Shown piece by piece: positions 51,261 through 62,900 of a DNA stretch of 64,000 nt. The notes below the pieces were generated by a model. It was not told the DNA's origin. It saw only the letters and a list, made by a program, of their open reading frames with translations, and searched no databases. Each line of letters opens with the position of its first letter. Position 1 is the first letter of the stretch. The position numbers and the translations under genes are program-made. Source of the DNA: Closterium sp. NIES-65 (taxonomy: Eukaryota; Streptophyta; Zygnematophyceae; Desmidiales; Closteriaceae); contig CANXME010002133.1 of assembly GCA_948144175.1 (NCBI GenBank), positions 260,501 to 324,500 on the forward strand, read 5' to 3'.

Positions 51261-51262
51261 CG

Positions 51263-53089
51263 GGATTTACGAGAGATTGTTATGAATTTTGTGTTTCCTC
51301 CAGTTCCTACCACGTGAACCTAAGTGAACCTAGTATATCGGAGCATGTCTTAGAGATGAATGCAAGCATCGTGAACGGCCTGGCGAGTCCACGCCACGTA
51401 TGGCAACTGTTGCGCGTATTAAATGAACCTTTTTATTAGAGTTTGCCTTCGACAAGCGGCATCGCTGACCCCCGGTATCAAGCGTCGTTTTGTTGCCCTT
51501 TTCCTCATGTCCCTCCCAAACCCCAGAACCCTCCTGTCCCGTCAAGATTTGTTCTGGACACTTTCTGGCTTTGTGTAGGCTTGTCATGAAAAAAAAAAAA
51601 AAAAAAAACAATCTGCGTTGCAGTGTTAAGTCATAGCCCTTATTTAAAGCAGTGGTATACACTTGACAGAACTGCTGCTTCTGTATAGTGTGCAACGCGA
51701 TTTCGCCTCAACGAAAAAAAAAGACGAGGGGGGCGATAGTTTTTGGCGAAGACCTAGGGCACTTTTGTTGTGGGGGAACCAGGGTTGGGTTGGTTGTGAG
51801 TCACAAAATGGTTCAATGCTCCCGTCACCCATCTCACATGCCACCAGGGCTGATTTTATCAGACTATTTTAGTCTGATTGTCTGAAATCTCAGACTCTTT
51901 TTTTCGCCTTTCCTGAAATTTGGGTATTCCTGTATTCTGAACTCTGAAGGCCTCAGACCTGTTAGTTTTTCAACGCTGAAAATTTCAGAGTACTTCATTG
52001 TGCGATACTGAGACTCGAGACTACAGAGAGTATGGCCCCTGAAATTGCCGAATTTCAGTCCTCCCCCCTCGCCCTCTCTCGAATTGCATTCAATTCCCCC
52101 CCTGCCCCCCTCCCCCCCTCCCCCTTACCCCGCCCCCTCTTACTCCTGCTTCTCGCCAACTCCGCAACGTTTTCCCTAGGCCAAACTTGCTTGACAGATA
52201 TTCGCTATTCACCAGCTCGGATGCGGTTTTACAAACTTAAAACTTTTCAGACTAATGATTCTTTCAAACCTGACATTTCATAGTACTCAGAACTTGGGAA
52301 ATGACCCTCAGACTAAACGAATTTTTTTTCTCCCCTGCCTCAGAGTGGGTTTTTTTTAAACGTCAGCCCTGCCTGCCACCCTCACGCACTACGAAGAATA
52401 GGCGACTAAGGGTACATTCCGCGCTGGACACTATCTCAAAGAAAGTGTCCCAATCGAGTGTACCACTCCGAACCGAACTAAACCGGAGATGCAGTGTGGT
52501 AGAATCGATTCAGACACTTTCGATTGGGACATGTCCAGAGCGTAATGTACCCTAAAACCTAAAAGACCAGGTAGAAATAGCCAAGGCGCGCGCTGGAAGG
52601 TGCAAAGCCAGCAGCGCGACCACGCACGAAGTCGCGGGTGAGTAATTAGGGAGCCGCATTACAAGCTTCGCCTGCGAAACGACCAGCAAAAGCGCGCAGA
52701 AGCTGCAGCTTGTGCAGCAACTGTCGCGCTCTCCCCTCAAGCATCGCACGCGCGCGTCAGCATTGCGCCCTCAGCAGATCAGCACACGCCAGCAAAACGC
52801 CCGCAGCAAAGCAACACTACATCTGCATAGCGCACTCGTCAGCACAGCGTGTCAGAGACGCCTCGCTTTCGCCCAGGGGCTATCTCGTGTATAAGAGCAG
52901 GCGCTCGCGTTGTTTCGTGCGCCCTGATGAATTCGCGCCGCCGCATACCAGCCGCATTCCCCCGACCGCAAGCCCCCTTCGACATTCCCTTGCCACATCC
53001 CCCCCTCCGCATTCCATCACGGAGCGTTCCACCCGCCGCAACCCCCGTTCCGCACCCCCCCCTGCCGCATCCCCGATTCTGCAATCCCC
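51263..53089. other. Region between the transposon nest and the second TRIM-like element
   Basis: It contains a poly-A run near 51589-51608, a small MITE (52410-52552, listed separately) and a C-rich part from about 52960 with repeated CCGCATTCCCCC-like words. No gene recognised; open frames are short and lack family features. Confidence 0.5.
52410..52552. mobile_element. MITE, Tourist/PIF-Harbinger-like
   Basis: A 143-bp element with imperfect terminal inverted repeats starting GGGTACATT (left GGGTACATTCCGCGCTGGACA; right end, reverse complement, GGGTACATTACGCTCTGGACA) and further internal pairing (TGTCCCAATCGA). It is flanked by TAA on both sides (52407-52409, 52553-52555), a target duplication typical of PIF/Harbinger. 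No coding capacity. Confidence 0.72.
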
Positions 53090-53221
53090 TGTCAGAATGT
53101 TATTCTCTAGCCTGTAGTGGGGTGCTCTATAGCGAGTACAACCCATCTAGGGTTTGCTATATGTATCCTCATTGCTGCTAGTGAAAGCCCTCTCTTCTTC
53201 ATTCTCGTTCTAATTTTCACA
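53090..53221 (+). repeat. Left LTR of the old TRIM/LARD-like element
   Basis: 132 bp, followed by TGCTATCAGAGC. Confidence 0.75.
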
Positions 53222-53329
53222 TGCTATCAGAGCATCCACGGTCCTGGCCTGTGGGCCCACCTAACTGCTTCCGCTGCTAGTCTGTGTTCGGCACGCCCCG
53301 TGGCGTGCCCCTCGCCCTATTCTTAGCGG

Positions 53330-53870
53330 TCTCCCGGGCCGCCCTTCCAGGCCCCTCGCGGACCCTTCGCGGCCCCGTTGCCGCCCTTCCAGGCCCCTCG
53401 CGGCCCCTTCGCGGACCCGTCGCCACCCCTTTCGCGGCCCGTCGCCGCCCTTCCAGGCCCCTCGCGGCCCCTTCGCGGCCCCGTCGCCGCCCCTATCGGC
53501 CCCGTCGCCGCCGCCAGCGGCCCCGTCGCCGACCCTAGCGGCCCCGTCGCCGCTCCTATCGGCCCCGTCGCCGCCGCCAGCGGCCCCGTCGTCGCCGCCA
53601 GCGGCCCCGTCGCCGCCTCCAGCGGCCCCGTCGCCGCCACTTGCGGCCCCGGCCCCGCCCCGGCCATGCCCCGTCGCCAGCCGCGGCGCACCGGGGGCAC
53701 GTGCCCCCCCCTTTTTCGGTCGCCTGTCGAGGCGACCTGAGGGGGTCGCTCGACAGGCGACGAGAGGGGCGACCTGGGGGAGGGGGGCGAGCATCGCCCC
53801 TTCTGCCGCCTGTTTTGGCGCCCTGGGAGACCGCGCGTCGCCCCCCCCCCCCCCCCCCCCCCCCCCTAAC
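53330..53870 (+). repeat. GGCCCCGTCGCCGCC repeat leader and long C run
   Basis: Tandem units of the type GGCCCCGTCGCCGCC and CTTCCAGGCCCCTCGCGG run from 53330 to about 53650. A C run of nearly 30 nt lies at about 53840-53868. A hairpin GGCACGC-CCCGTG-GCGTGCC at 53290-53309 just before it has the same apex as the TRIM hairpins at 44.6 kb. Confidence 0.82.
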
Positions 53871-54484
53871 CTCCCTACCCGCCGTCCCGCCCTGCCCTGT
53901 GTTAAGGTCTGGGGGTGGCGAGTAGGGGGTGACGGGTGTGTGGTCTCCCCTGCTCCTCCTCCTCCTTCGTCTCCCACTGCTGCAGCTGTCGCTGAGGGGG
54001 GTGGATGTGTGGGAGCCTGGGGTTTAGGGTTTAAGGGGGGTGCTATGGGAGTGGAGCTAGGGTTTGAGCAGGGTGTGTGTGTCCAGAGGTGTGGGGCAGC
54101 TGGAGGAGGTTGGTTGAACGGAGGTTGTCGTCGTGTCGTCAGCAGCACCAGTAGTCCGGGGCGCTGCTCTGGTAGCCCAGTCGTAGCCAGCTGTGCCAGT
54201 CGCCCGTGGGTCCGTTGCTCATCTGCCGCTAGTCTTAGCCGCGGAGTCAGTTACTCCAGTAGTCCGGAGCGCTGTTCCGGTAGCCGCTGTGCCAGTATGA
54301 CTCCTGTTGCTCGTGTGTCTGCAGCTTCAGCCGTCGCCTCCTATCTCCTCTCCTCTTACAGTCTCGCCTCCTCCTCCTCACTTGCCCTTTGTGAATGACT
54401 CTAGCTTTGCTCGCTATTGTAAACTCCTGCTCTATGCTTGCCTGCTCATTGTGCTGATTACACCCCACTTGGGCTATGGGGGTG

Positions 54485-54617
54485 TGTCAGAATGTTATGT
54501 TTGTCTAGCCTGCAGTGGGGTACTCAATAGTGAGTACAGCCCAACTTAGGGTTTTCTATATGTACTCAACTACTTGCTAGTGAACCTCCTCTCTTCTTCA
54601 TTCTCGTTTTTATCACA
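54485..54617 (+). repeat. Right LTR of the old TRIM/LARD-like element
   Basis: 133 bp, preceded by a polypurine tract and abutting the truncated minus-strand Copia gag. Confidence 0.75.
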
Positions 54618-55395
54618 CTCGGAGAATGGCCTTTGTGGCGCGCCATTGAGGGCCGAGGCCGCTGATGATGACTGTCACGAAGGCGTCTTCAGATATCGAC
54701 CCTCCGCATCGAAGGAGTTTGTCGCGCAACTCGCGACAGCGGCTGATATACGCTATTCCATTTTCGCCTGGTTTCATTTCCACTGTTGTCAATTGCCCCA
54801 TTAGCCGACTCTGATTAACGATGTCTGTTGCTTGATACAGGCTCTTCAAGTGCCTATATGCGAGTTTGGCGGAGTTGCAGTATCCCCGGTAAGACCCTAT
54901 ATTCTGCTGCTGGTTCGGGGTGATGTTCCTCAGTAGAATCGTATTCGCCATCATTGACTGATAGGTGTACTGCTGCTTCTCGTACTGTGTGCCGTTTGTT
55001 GGGTATGGCAGGGATCCGTCGAAGAAGCCAAGAATCTGCGCGCCTTCCATCATTAACTCGAACTCGAACGACCAGGTGAAGAAGTCCTTTCCGTCGAAAG
55101 GCCTTGACGTCTGAAGTTTTAAAACGTGCGCGAACTGCGACTGAACTTGAAGTGCGTCCTGTGGTTTCTCCTGTCCAGGTGCAGGCTGCGGTTGTGGCAT
55201 AAAGCTGACGGAGCCGCGATGGGGCTCGTACGGAGCAAAGGTAGGTTGCTGCTGTTGATTTCCACGTGCGTAGGATGAGCCGTCAAGGCTCATTGGAGTC
55301 ACGTTGTTGTTGTTGCTGCTGTTGTGTGACTGCGCAGGTACCGATTGCTGGTGTTGCTCGTAGAAGGACATGAAGGAGAAAAACTTCTCCATCAT
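54618..55395 (-). pseudogene. Copia 3 gag, truncated
   Basis: The minus-strand frame opens with a Gln/Asn-rich N-terminus, then SRPFDGKDFFTWSFEFELMM, YTYQSMMANTILLRNITPNQ, AYRHLKSLYQATDIVNQSRL, GENGIAYISRCRELRDKL and VTVIISGLGPQW. This is a Copia-type (UBN2-like) capsid. It ends in three codons supplied by the neighbouring LTR. It differs strongly from the gag of Copia 1 and 2. Confidence 0.8.
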
Positions 55396-55840
55396 GCTCT
55401 GGTCGAAGCCTGCAGGTTGATTCGCAGGAGTCTAGGTGGATGTTGCCTTGGGTCTTGTTGCCGTACCCTCCTCTGTCTGTAGGCCAGAGGCAGGAGGTGG
55501 AGTAGGAGTAGTGCCGGGAGAACCAATAGAGGAGCTCCTTTCCTTCTGAGTAGCCATGTCTTCTGATGTTGTAGGTGTTTTGATAGTTGAATTCCCCCTG
55601 ATAGCTCTCATACCATGTTGGACTGAGAAAAGCCCTTAGGATCTTTGCAGGGGTGAACTCTGGGTAGGACTGATGTAAATAGCGGAAGCGTTTAATGAAG
55701 AGTTGTGAACCACCTTGCGCTAGTATATGAGGGCAAAGTAGATTGATTAAGGCAAAGAGATACAGGATTATATAAGAGTACAAGGAATACGAAGAGATAC
55801 AGTTATAACCGCTTTACTGTTACTGTTGCGGTTCAATACA
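54618..55840 (-). mobile_element. Truncated Copia element 3, minus strand
   Basis: From right to left on the plus strand: a probable 5' LTR (about 55840-55616), primer site TGGTATGAGAGC (55615-55604 on the minus strand) and a gag frame. It is cut at 54617/54618 by the old TRIM/LARD-like element. Nothing of pol is found beyond. The LTR limits rest only on TG/CA ends and the primer site because no second copy exists. Confidence 0.68.
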
Positions 55841-56549
55841 GTGACGACTCGGGCAACTGCTCTATAGCGAGTCAGTTGTGTGTCCTTGCTGTCGCGCTGT
55901 ACTTGTCAGGTCAAAGGTCGCTGTCCTTTGACTTTCGCGTAACCTCCAGCAGTTGCTCAACCTCCGAGGGTTGACTCGCTAATGCTGCGATATGTTGTGC
56001 TTCACTTGTGCCTTGGTGTTTCGACACGACAGAGGTGCTTAGAATTAGTTGTTTCCAACATAATCTGCTCGGTGGTGGTGCTGAGGCTGTGGGCAGAGGT
56101 AGCAGAGTAGAAAGCACAGGAGAGACACTTTTGGAAGAGTGACCCGCTGGTGCTCTCGTTGTAACTTGACATCAATAGCATGTTACAACGCATTTACCCT
56201 CTTGTACCCTCTGCCTTTCCTCTTTCTATAAGGCATCTTTAGGTTTGCCTTGATGTAGAAAAAAAAAGAGCTTTCACAGCAGTATGTACACACGATAACA
56301 TCAGCACCAGGTATACAAGACAGTGCCATCCTCTACTCTCGGTGTCATCTTCACGCCGTGACACACTCCTGGAACCTGATGCCCCTCCCCTCATGCCGCC
56401 AAGCTTGCTTGGGCGAGGCTTTGTCCTGCTTGTAGCTGGAGCAGAGGGAATTGTCCTCCTTTACGTTGCTGAAATACATGCAAAACCGGCTGCTTTGCGT
56501 ATGCATACAAGTTGTATGAGACCTGGTGTCGCATCGGTAATGGGGCCCC
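55841..56549. other. Unassigned region
   Basis: No gene, repeat array or transposon end recognised. The open frames are short. Confidence 0.45.
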
Positions 56550-58130
56550 AAAATAATGGGAGGGAAGGCAGGGGTGGGGGCGAAGGGAATACAAGTGAGT
56601 ACACGTAAGTTAGAGGGGAGTGTATGGGGCAAATGTGATGGCAACACGTGCACGGGAACTAGGAGGCACAAGGCGAATAGTGGCGCAGAAGGGCAGGGCA
56701 GAGAAGGAAAGAGCAGGGATGGAAGGGCATGGGGAGGGAGCGGAGGGGAGGAAGTGGAGGGAGGGATTAGGGAGGGAATGAAGGGGAGGGTAGGAAGGGG
56801 ACGGAAGGAAAGGAAGGGAAGGAAGAGTAGTGGCAGGAAAGAGAAAGGCAAAGGAATTTGAGGGATGGGGGAAGGGAAGTGGACGGGAGAGGAAGGGAGA
56901 GTGGGGGTAGGGGGGGTTGGTTACAGGAAGCAGGAATGGAGGGAAGAGAGGAGCAGAGAGGGAAGGGCGGGAAGAGAGGAGCAGAAAGGGAAGGGAGGGA
57001 AGAGAGGAGCGGGAGAGAAGGGAGAGAAGGGAGAGAAGGTAAGGGGGGAGAGAAGGGCGAGAAGGGAGGGAAGGGAGTGAAGGGAGGGAAGGGAGGGAAG
57101 GGAGTGAAGGGAGAGAAGGGAGAGAAGGGAGGGAAGGGAGAGACGGAAGATTGGAAGGGAGAAAAGGGTGGTAGGGATGGAAAAGATGGAAGGGAGAAAA
57201 GGGTGGTAGGGGGGAAGAGAAGGGCGGGTAGGGAGAGAAGGGAGAAAATAAAGAGAAGGCTGGGAAGGGAGGGAAGGGAGGGACGGGAGAGAAGGGAGAG
57301 ATGGAAGAGAAGGGAGAGAAGGTAAGGGGGGAGAGAAGGGCGGGAAGGGAGAGAAGGGAGGGAAGGAGGGAAGGGAATGAAGGGAGGGAAGGGAGGGAAG
57401 GGAGGGAAGGGAGTGAAGGGTGGGAGGGAGAGAAGGGAGGGAAGGGAGAGAAGGGAGGGAAGGGATGGAACGTAGGGAGGGAACGTCGGGCGACGGAAAG
57501 GGGAATAGGGAGGCGGGAAGGGAAGTCTGGCGGCGGGAAATGGGAATCGGGCGGCGGGAAATGGGAATCGGGCGGCGGGAAGGCGCATCGGGCGGCGGGA
57601 AGGCGCATCGGGCGGCGGGAAAGGGGAAGCGGGCGGAGGGAACGGGAATCGGGTGGCGGGAACGGGAATCCGGCGGCGCGAAAGGGGAATCGGACGGCGA
57701 AAAGGGGCGGTCGGCCGGCCCGCCCAATGGGCGGGCGACGCGGAAGGGGAACCGGGCGGCGGGAACGTGAATCGGGCGACGGGAAAGGGAGTAGGGCCAC
57801 GGGAAAGGGAGTAGGGCGACGGGAAAGGGAGTAGGGCGACGGGAAAGGGAGTAGGGCGACGGGAAAGGGAGTAGGGCGACGGGAAAGGGAGTAGGGCGAC
57901 GGGAAAGGGAGTAGGGCGACGGGAAAGGGAATCGGCCGGTGGGAAAGAAGAATCGGGGGGCGAGAAGGGGAATCGGCGGCGAGAACAGGGAGTCGAGCGG
58001 CGGGAAGGGGAATCGTGCAGCGTGACTGAGGTTTCGTGGCGGCGGGAAAGGGGAAACGGGCGGCGGGAAGGGGCACCAGGCGACGGGAAAGGGGAATCGG
58101 GCGTCGGCGAAGGAGAATCGGGCCGCAGAA
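56550..58130. repeat. Purine-rich minisatellite region
   Basis: The plus strand is almost all G and A. 56700-57480 repeats GGGAGGGAAGGGA and GAGAAGGGA-like units. 57480-58130 repeats CGGCGGGAAAGGGGAATCGGG-like units. Long open frames across it on both strands are translations of the repeat. The strand asymmetry could allow triplex or G-quadruplex structures. Confidence 0.9.
57774..57935. repeat. 20-bp higher-order array inside the purine-rich region
   Basis: About eight near-identical copies of GGGCGACGGGAAAGGGAGTA, much more homogeneous than the surrounding repeats, suggesting recent amplification. Confidence 0.9.
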
Positions 58131-59926
58131 AAGAGAATGGCTAAGGCGCCGCCATGGATGCATTCTCACTTTTGATGCGAAATGCTCCGCGTAATAGGTT
58201 CCAGAAAATAAACAATGGCTCTGTCGGCGTATGACCTAAGCGTGAGAAGCGCTATAATCGCAATGGCTTGCAGTGCTTTTGGAAGTTACATTTTTTAGTG
58301 ATGACTATGCACGCTTTGGGAGTGGGGACAGTGGAGAGGAGGCACGTCCTTCAGTATACTGTACTTTTGGCTAGGTATAAACTTTTGACGAGTTAGTCAG
58401 GTGAGAGGGGTTGGGTTTGAACTAGTCGCTGTGTTAAGAGGCCGAGAGACCCTGTAATCTGGTTACCACCATGTACCTTTTATTAACTTTTGGCCTTTCC
58501 CCTGCCAAATGTATACCGCTGCTTTAAAAATGAAACGCTGCAATGCTCCTCCGGTATGCTGCAGTGGGAGGGCGAAAACGGGTCACTGCAGGGTGCTCCT
58601 CAAATCTCGACAGGCGTCGCGTTTCTAGGAATTTTGACACGGCAAAAGCAATGCGACCTTCCTCACAATGAGTGCAAAGGAGATTTCAGCCACAAAACGG
58701 TTTGGTCATTGAGATATTGATTGGTTGCGGTGACGTTGCTTGCTTCTGGAAGGTGCCGTGTGGATGGTCCTTACTCTTTGATGACGTGTCGAGCCCTCGA
58801 CACCGCTTGCCCACAGCCGCTGCTTGAGCGTTCAACTGTTACGATTTCTTGTCGGTCGTGTATCTGCTCCTTGGTCGAATCGTTGGTCCGGCAAAACGCC
58901 ATTGTATGGGCAGACGAAAAGTATTGGATGAGATTCGTGGCCAACATCTGCACTTTCTAGCCTCAACACCGCCCTTCACCATTTCGTAATGATTTCACTT
59001 CCATCGTTTCCACGGTCAATTTCCACTGCCCATGCCATAATCCTCGGTGGCCTTTCGATCTAAATCTGATCTTCGACAAGCTGTCAAATAAAACACGGCC
59101 CAGAAAGAACCGTTTGCATCTCCCCGTCCCTTCCATCCACTCCTGCCCTCCAATGCAGCCAACCATTGCACTCCTCTTGATTGTCTCCAGAGGAATCCAC
59201 CGCAACTGCCTCTTGATATTGCCGAACCTCGCGTCACGCGGGTTTCTCCGCCACTCGTTTTTCGTCTTGCCAGCTTTCCTCCGGGACCTTGGCTTTCCTC
59301 GAGCTTGGCTTCCCTTGGGTTGGCTTGGCTGCCCCGAGGTTTTCCTTGGCCTGGGGCTTCCTTGTCCTCCTGAAGCTTGGCTCTCCTAGAGGTCGGTCGT
59401 CTTTTGTTTGGTTTGAGTTCTTCAGAGACGGAACTCGACTCGCATTCTCAGGTTCCGCTCCCACACATCAGTTACGGGCGAGGAGGTGTGTGGTTGAGCG
59501 AACGTAAGGACAACAGTCCCTGTCCACCTTCTCGCCTGTGTCCTTGGAGCCAATCAGTTGAGCAAATCTGCTAGTGTTTTACTATCTTCTCGACCGGTTT
59601 GACCTTCAAAAGTAGCTCCCTCTCGTAGTTTCGCGTTTCCTGAAGTCTTCCGTGTTCGACGGCAGCATCTTGGCGTCCGATAGTCGACGTCTCTAGTGTA
59701 ATCAGAACAGCTTTGCGAATAATCAAATATATCTGAAGCATCCTACGGCCCACCATTCCCGGCTGTCCCGCCATTGACGGATCCTCAGCCACGACCTATC
59801 GTAACTAATCTAGGGAGGACATCTTACAGTAACGTTTCCGTGCTGGAATACTGCGTTCTTTTTGTTGGGTCTATATTAAACTCAAACTTCCTTATTAAGG
59901 AGCTTTTTAGTTGGCGCAATTTCGCT
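58131..59926. other. Upstream region of the EIN3/EIL gene
   Basis: No recognised gene. Around 59280-59395 GCTTGGCTTCC-like words repeat. The last part should hold the promoter and leader of the EIN3/EIL gene. An in-frame upstream ATG exists at 59774, but the residues it would add look unlike the family. Confidence 0.5.
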
Positions 59927-62900
59927 ATGGTGGACGACGAGATAATCTTCCCGGGCCACATCGACATGGGTGACATGGCGGATCTCATGGTCGGCGAGGC
60001 TGACCTGGACGGCTTTTCCGACGACGAGCTTGACGTGGACGAATTGGAACGCCGCATGTGGAAGGACCGCCTCAAGCTGAAGCGGATCAAAGACTGCCAG
60101 AAGATTAAGGATGCTCCAGAGGCTCAGGAGAATAAGGAGGACGAGGAGGAGGACGACGACTTTAAGCCGCGCCAGAAACAGTCGCAGCAGGATCAGGCTC
60201 GCCGCAAAAAGATGTCGCGAGCGCACGACGGGATTCTGAAGTACATGCTGAAGATGATGGAAGTCTGCAAGGCCCAGGTACCCATTATTACCAGCTCCGT
60301 TCAATGATGTGAAAGCGTTAGTTTCTAAATCTCGTTAAACCTTACGCTATTAAGTATGTTTCGCTTCGCAGCACACTGACCTGTCACTTTTTCGTCACAT
60401 TTTGCGTTGCGTCTCGCGAAACCGTTTCTTGTGACAGGGTTTCGTGTACGGTATTATCCCGGAGAAGGGCAAGCCGGTGGGCGGAAGCTCTGACAACCTG
60501 CGCGCGTGGTGGAAGGACCAGGTGCGCTTCGACCGCAACGGGCCCGCCGCCATCGCGCGCTACAACGCGGAGCAGGCTGTAGCGGCCGGCAAGAAGGACC
60601 ACCAGCCGGCAGGCCTACTACAGCTCACCACGCCAAACACGCTACAAGAGCTTCAGGATACGACGCTCGGGTCGCTGCTATCCGCGTTAATGCAGCATTG
60701 CGATCCGCCGCAGCGGAGGTATCCGTTGGAAAAGGGAAACCCCCCTCCGTGGTGGCCGAGCGGGGACGAGGATTGGTGGCCGCAGCTGGGGATGCCACGT
60801 GGCAGCGGTCGTCCTCCTTATAAGAAGCCGCACGATTTGAAAAAGGCGTGGAAGGTCGGGGTGCTGACGTCGGTGATAAAGCATTTGTCGCCGGACATCG
60901 CACGGATTCGCAAGCTCGTGCGACAGAGCAAGTGTTTGCAGGATAAGATGACGGCGAGAGAAAGTGCCACGTGGCTCGCTGTGCTGGATCAGGAGGAGGC
61001 GTCGCTGCTGCACGCGCAGGGGAAGCCGCTTCCGCCGGGCGCGGCGGAATACGACCCCTTCCGCGTCGACCTTCCGCCCTTCGTCTCCGCGAACGGCGGC
61101 GTGGGATGCGGTGACTACCTCGCCGGAGCGCTGCAGGCACTTCAGCAGCAACAGCAGCAGCAGCGAAGCGCTGCAGCGGAAGGGGCGACTGCCGGGAAAC
61201 CCCCCGCTGTGGGCGCCGCCGGCGTCGGCGGAAAGCCCGCCGCCACCATGAAAACCGAGCCGCTGTCGTGGATGCCGGCGGTGACGAATCACATCCCCGC
61301 AAATCCTGCCGCCACTGACGCGGCTCCGGGTCAGGCGCCGGGGAATGCCGAAAAGCTGCTAATCTTAGGGGACAGCAGTGATGCTGCTGCTGGGAATCCC
61401 GGAGGCGATGATGACGTGGCACCGCCAATTGAGGCGGTGCTTGCGGGGGTTGAGATACTGCCCGAGCACAGAGTTTTCATGTGCCCGTTCGACCGCTGCC
61501 CGCGGCACTTGTGGCGCAACGCGTTTTCCGACCGCGCCTCGCGAAACCTTCACCAAGCGAACTGCGCGTTCCGCCCTAGCGGCAAGGGGGAGGGGGATTC
61601 CGCCGGTTCCGCGGAAGCCAGCGGTGGCGCAAACGGCAGAAAGAGTGGCGCTGCTGGGGGAAATTCGCGCGCTGACGTTGGCGGGAGCGCAACTGCTGCC
61701 GCCGCCGCTGCCGCCGTCGTCTCTGCAAAGACTGTTGCTGCTGCGGCTGCTACAGCTGCTACAGCCGGTACTCCGAAGAAAGCAACGGCCGGAAACGCGC
61801 CTGCTCCTGCCACGTCAGCGATATCCTCCGCGCCGCCAGCCGCTGCCGCGAAGGCATCAGGCGGACCGGGCAAGGCTAGAAACGCTTCTGCTGCTGCGTC
61901 TGCCGCCGCTTCTGCCGCCGCATCAGCCGCTGCTGCTGTTAACCCCACGTCAGCTTCCACAATGTTCCCTGGAAGCTTCGTCCCGCACATGCCACGTCAG
62001 CATCCAGGCGCGCCCGAGGGCAGGGCGCCTTTCCTGCCACCCCACCACCTGCGCCACGCGTCCCTGCTCAGGCAGGGAAGCTTCCCAGGAGATGCCTACC
62101 ACCCGGGGGGTCCCGGAAATATGATGGGCATGGGCGCAGGTAACATGATGGGGGGAATTCCCCCCTCTCATCCGCCCATCATGGGCCCTCCACCTCCCGC
62201 TCCGCCGCTCCCGTACCCCGCGGCGCTGGGCCTGCCAGCTCACGCATCAGGGTATCCTGACGTGTACGGGGGTATGTATGGGCATATGATGGGCATGGGA
62301 GGGGGGCACATGGGGATGGGGGGACCGCATGGGATGGGGCCGTATGGGATGCCTCCGCCGCCACATCACTATGCGGGGATGATGATGGCCGCTGCGGCCG
62401 CCGCCGCCGCTGCTAATGCTAATGCTGGTGGTGCTGCGAATGGTGCTAACGGTGCTGTCTCTGCCTCTGCTGCTGCTGCTGCGAGGGGAGGTATGGCACG
62501 AGCTGGCAACGCTTCTGGTGGGGTTGGGGAGGAGGCGTTTCGGGAAGTGATGCTGCAAGGACAGGCGATGCAGCAGCAGAGAAGGAACGACGCAAAGCAG
62601 CAGCAGCAGCAGGGGTTTTTGCAGGGAAGAGCCGACTCTCAGGAGCAGGGAGTGCAGGGAGAGGAGCAAAACGAGGGCAGCAGCAACGCTCGCTCTGCTT
62701 CCTTAAACCCCTTGGCTCGAGTCACTGCCGCGTCTCTCCCTCCCTTCCGCCGCAACTACAGCGATCAGAACCTTCCGCTGTGCGCGATCACTGGTGGTGT
62801 TGCTAGTGGCGTGGCTGGTGGTATGGCATTAGGCGGCAGGGGTGGCGCTACTGCTGCAGGAGGGGGTTCGGGGCGGAGCAACCTCGGCATGCTTCCTTCC

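Larger units (their letters stand above)
27342..51262 (-). mobile_element. Outer Gypsy (chromodomain-type) LTR retrotransposon, 5'-truncated and interrupted
   Basis: The oldest layer of the nest. Its 3' LTR (minus sense) is split into 27342-27361 and 41592-41914 by the inner Gypsy. Next come a polypurine tract (reverse of CTACCCCCCCCCC at 41915), the integrase (42039-43300), RNase H and the end of RT (43547-44245), and the start of RT (about 50645-51260). The RT domain is interrupted by the TRIM-like element and the truncated Copia; the codons for NAPTT and TMNEAF now lie about 5 kb apart. Protease, gag and 5' LTR are absent beyond about 51262. Frameshifts and stops show that it is dead. Confidence 0.85.
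53090..54617 (+). mobile_element. TRIM/LARD-like non-autonomous Copia-related element, old
   Basis: Left LTR 53090-53221 (132 bp) and right LTR 54485-54617 (133 bp) share ends TGTCAGAATGTTAT ... CACA but are clearly diverged (roughly 80% by eye). The primer site TGCTATCAGAGC follows the left LTR; GGGCTATGGGGGTG precedes the right LTR. The interior has a GC-rich repeat leader and no retrotransposon protein. The LTRs resemble those of Copia 1 and 2. No matching target duplication is visible (TCCCC / CTCGG), so the ends may come from different events. Confidence 0.75.

Noticed and set aside
51589-51608. Poly-A run as the tail of a retroposed gene or LINE/SINE
   Set aside because: No upstream coding remnant, internal promoter or target duplication could be seen.
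56610-58169. 519-aa minus-strand open frame rich in Pro, Ser, Leu and Phe
   Set aside because: It is the translation of purine-rich minisatellites, with parallel frames open on the same stretch.
61550-62243. Ala- and Pro-rich open frames opposite and out of frame with the EIN3/EIL gene
   Set aside because: Shadow frames of a GC-rich, homopolymer-coding exon.
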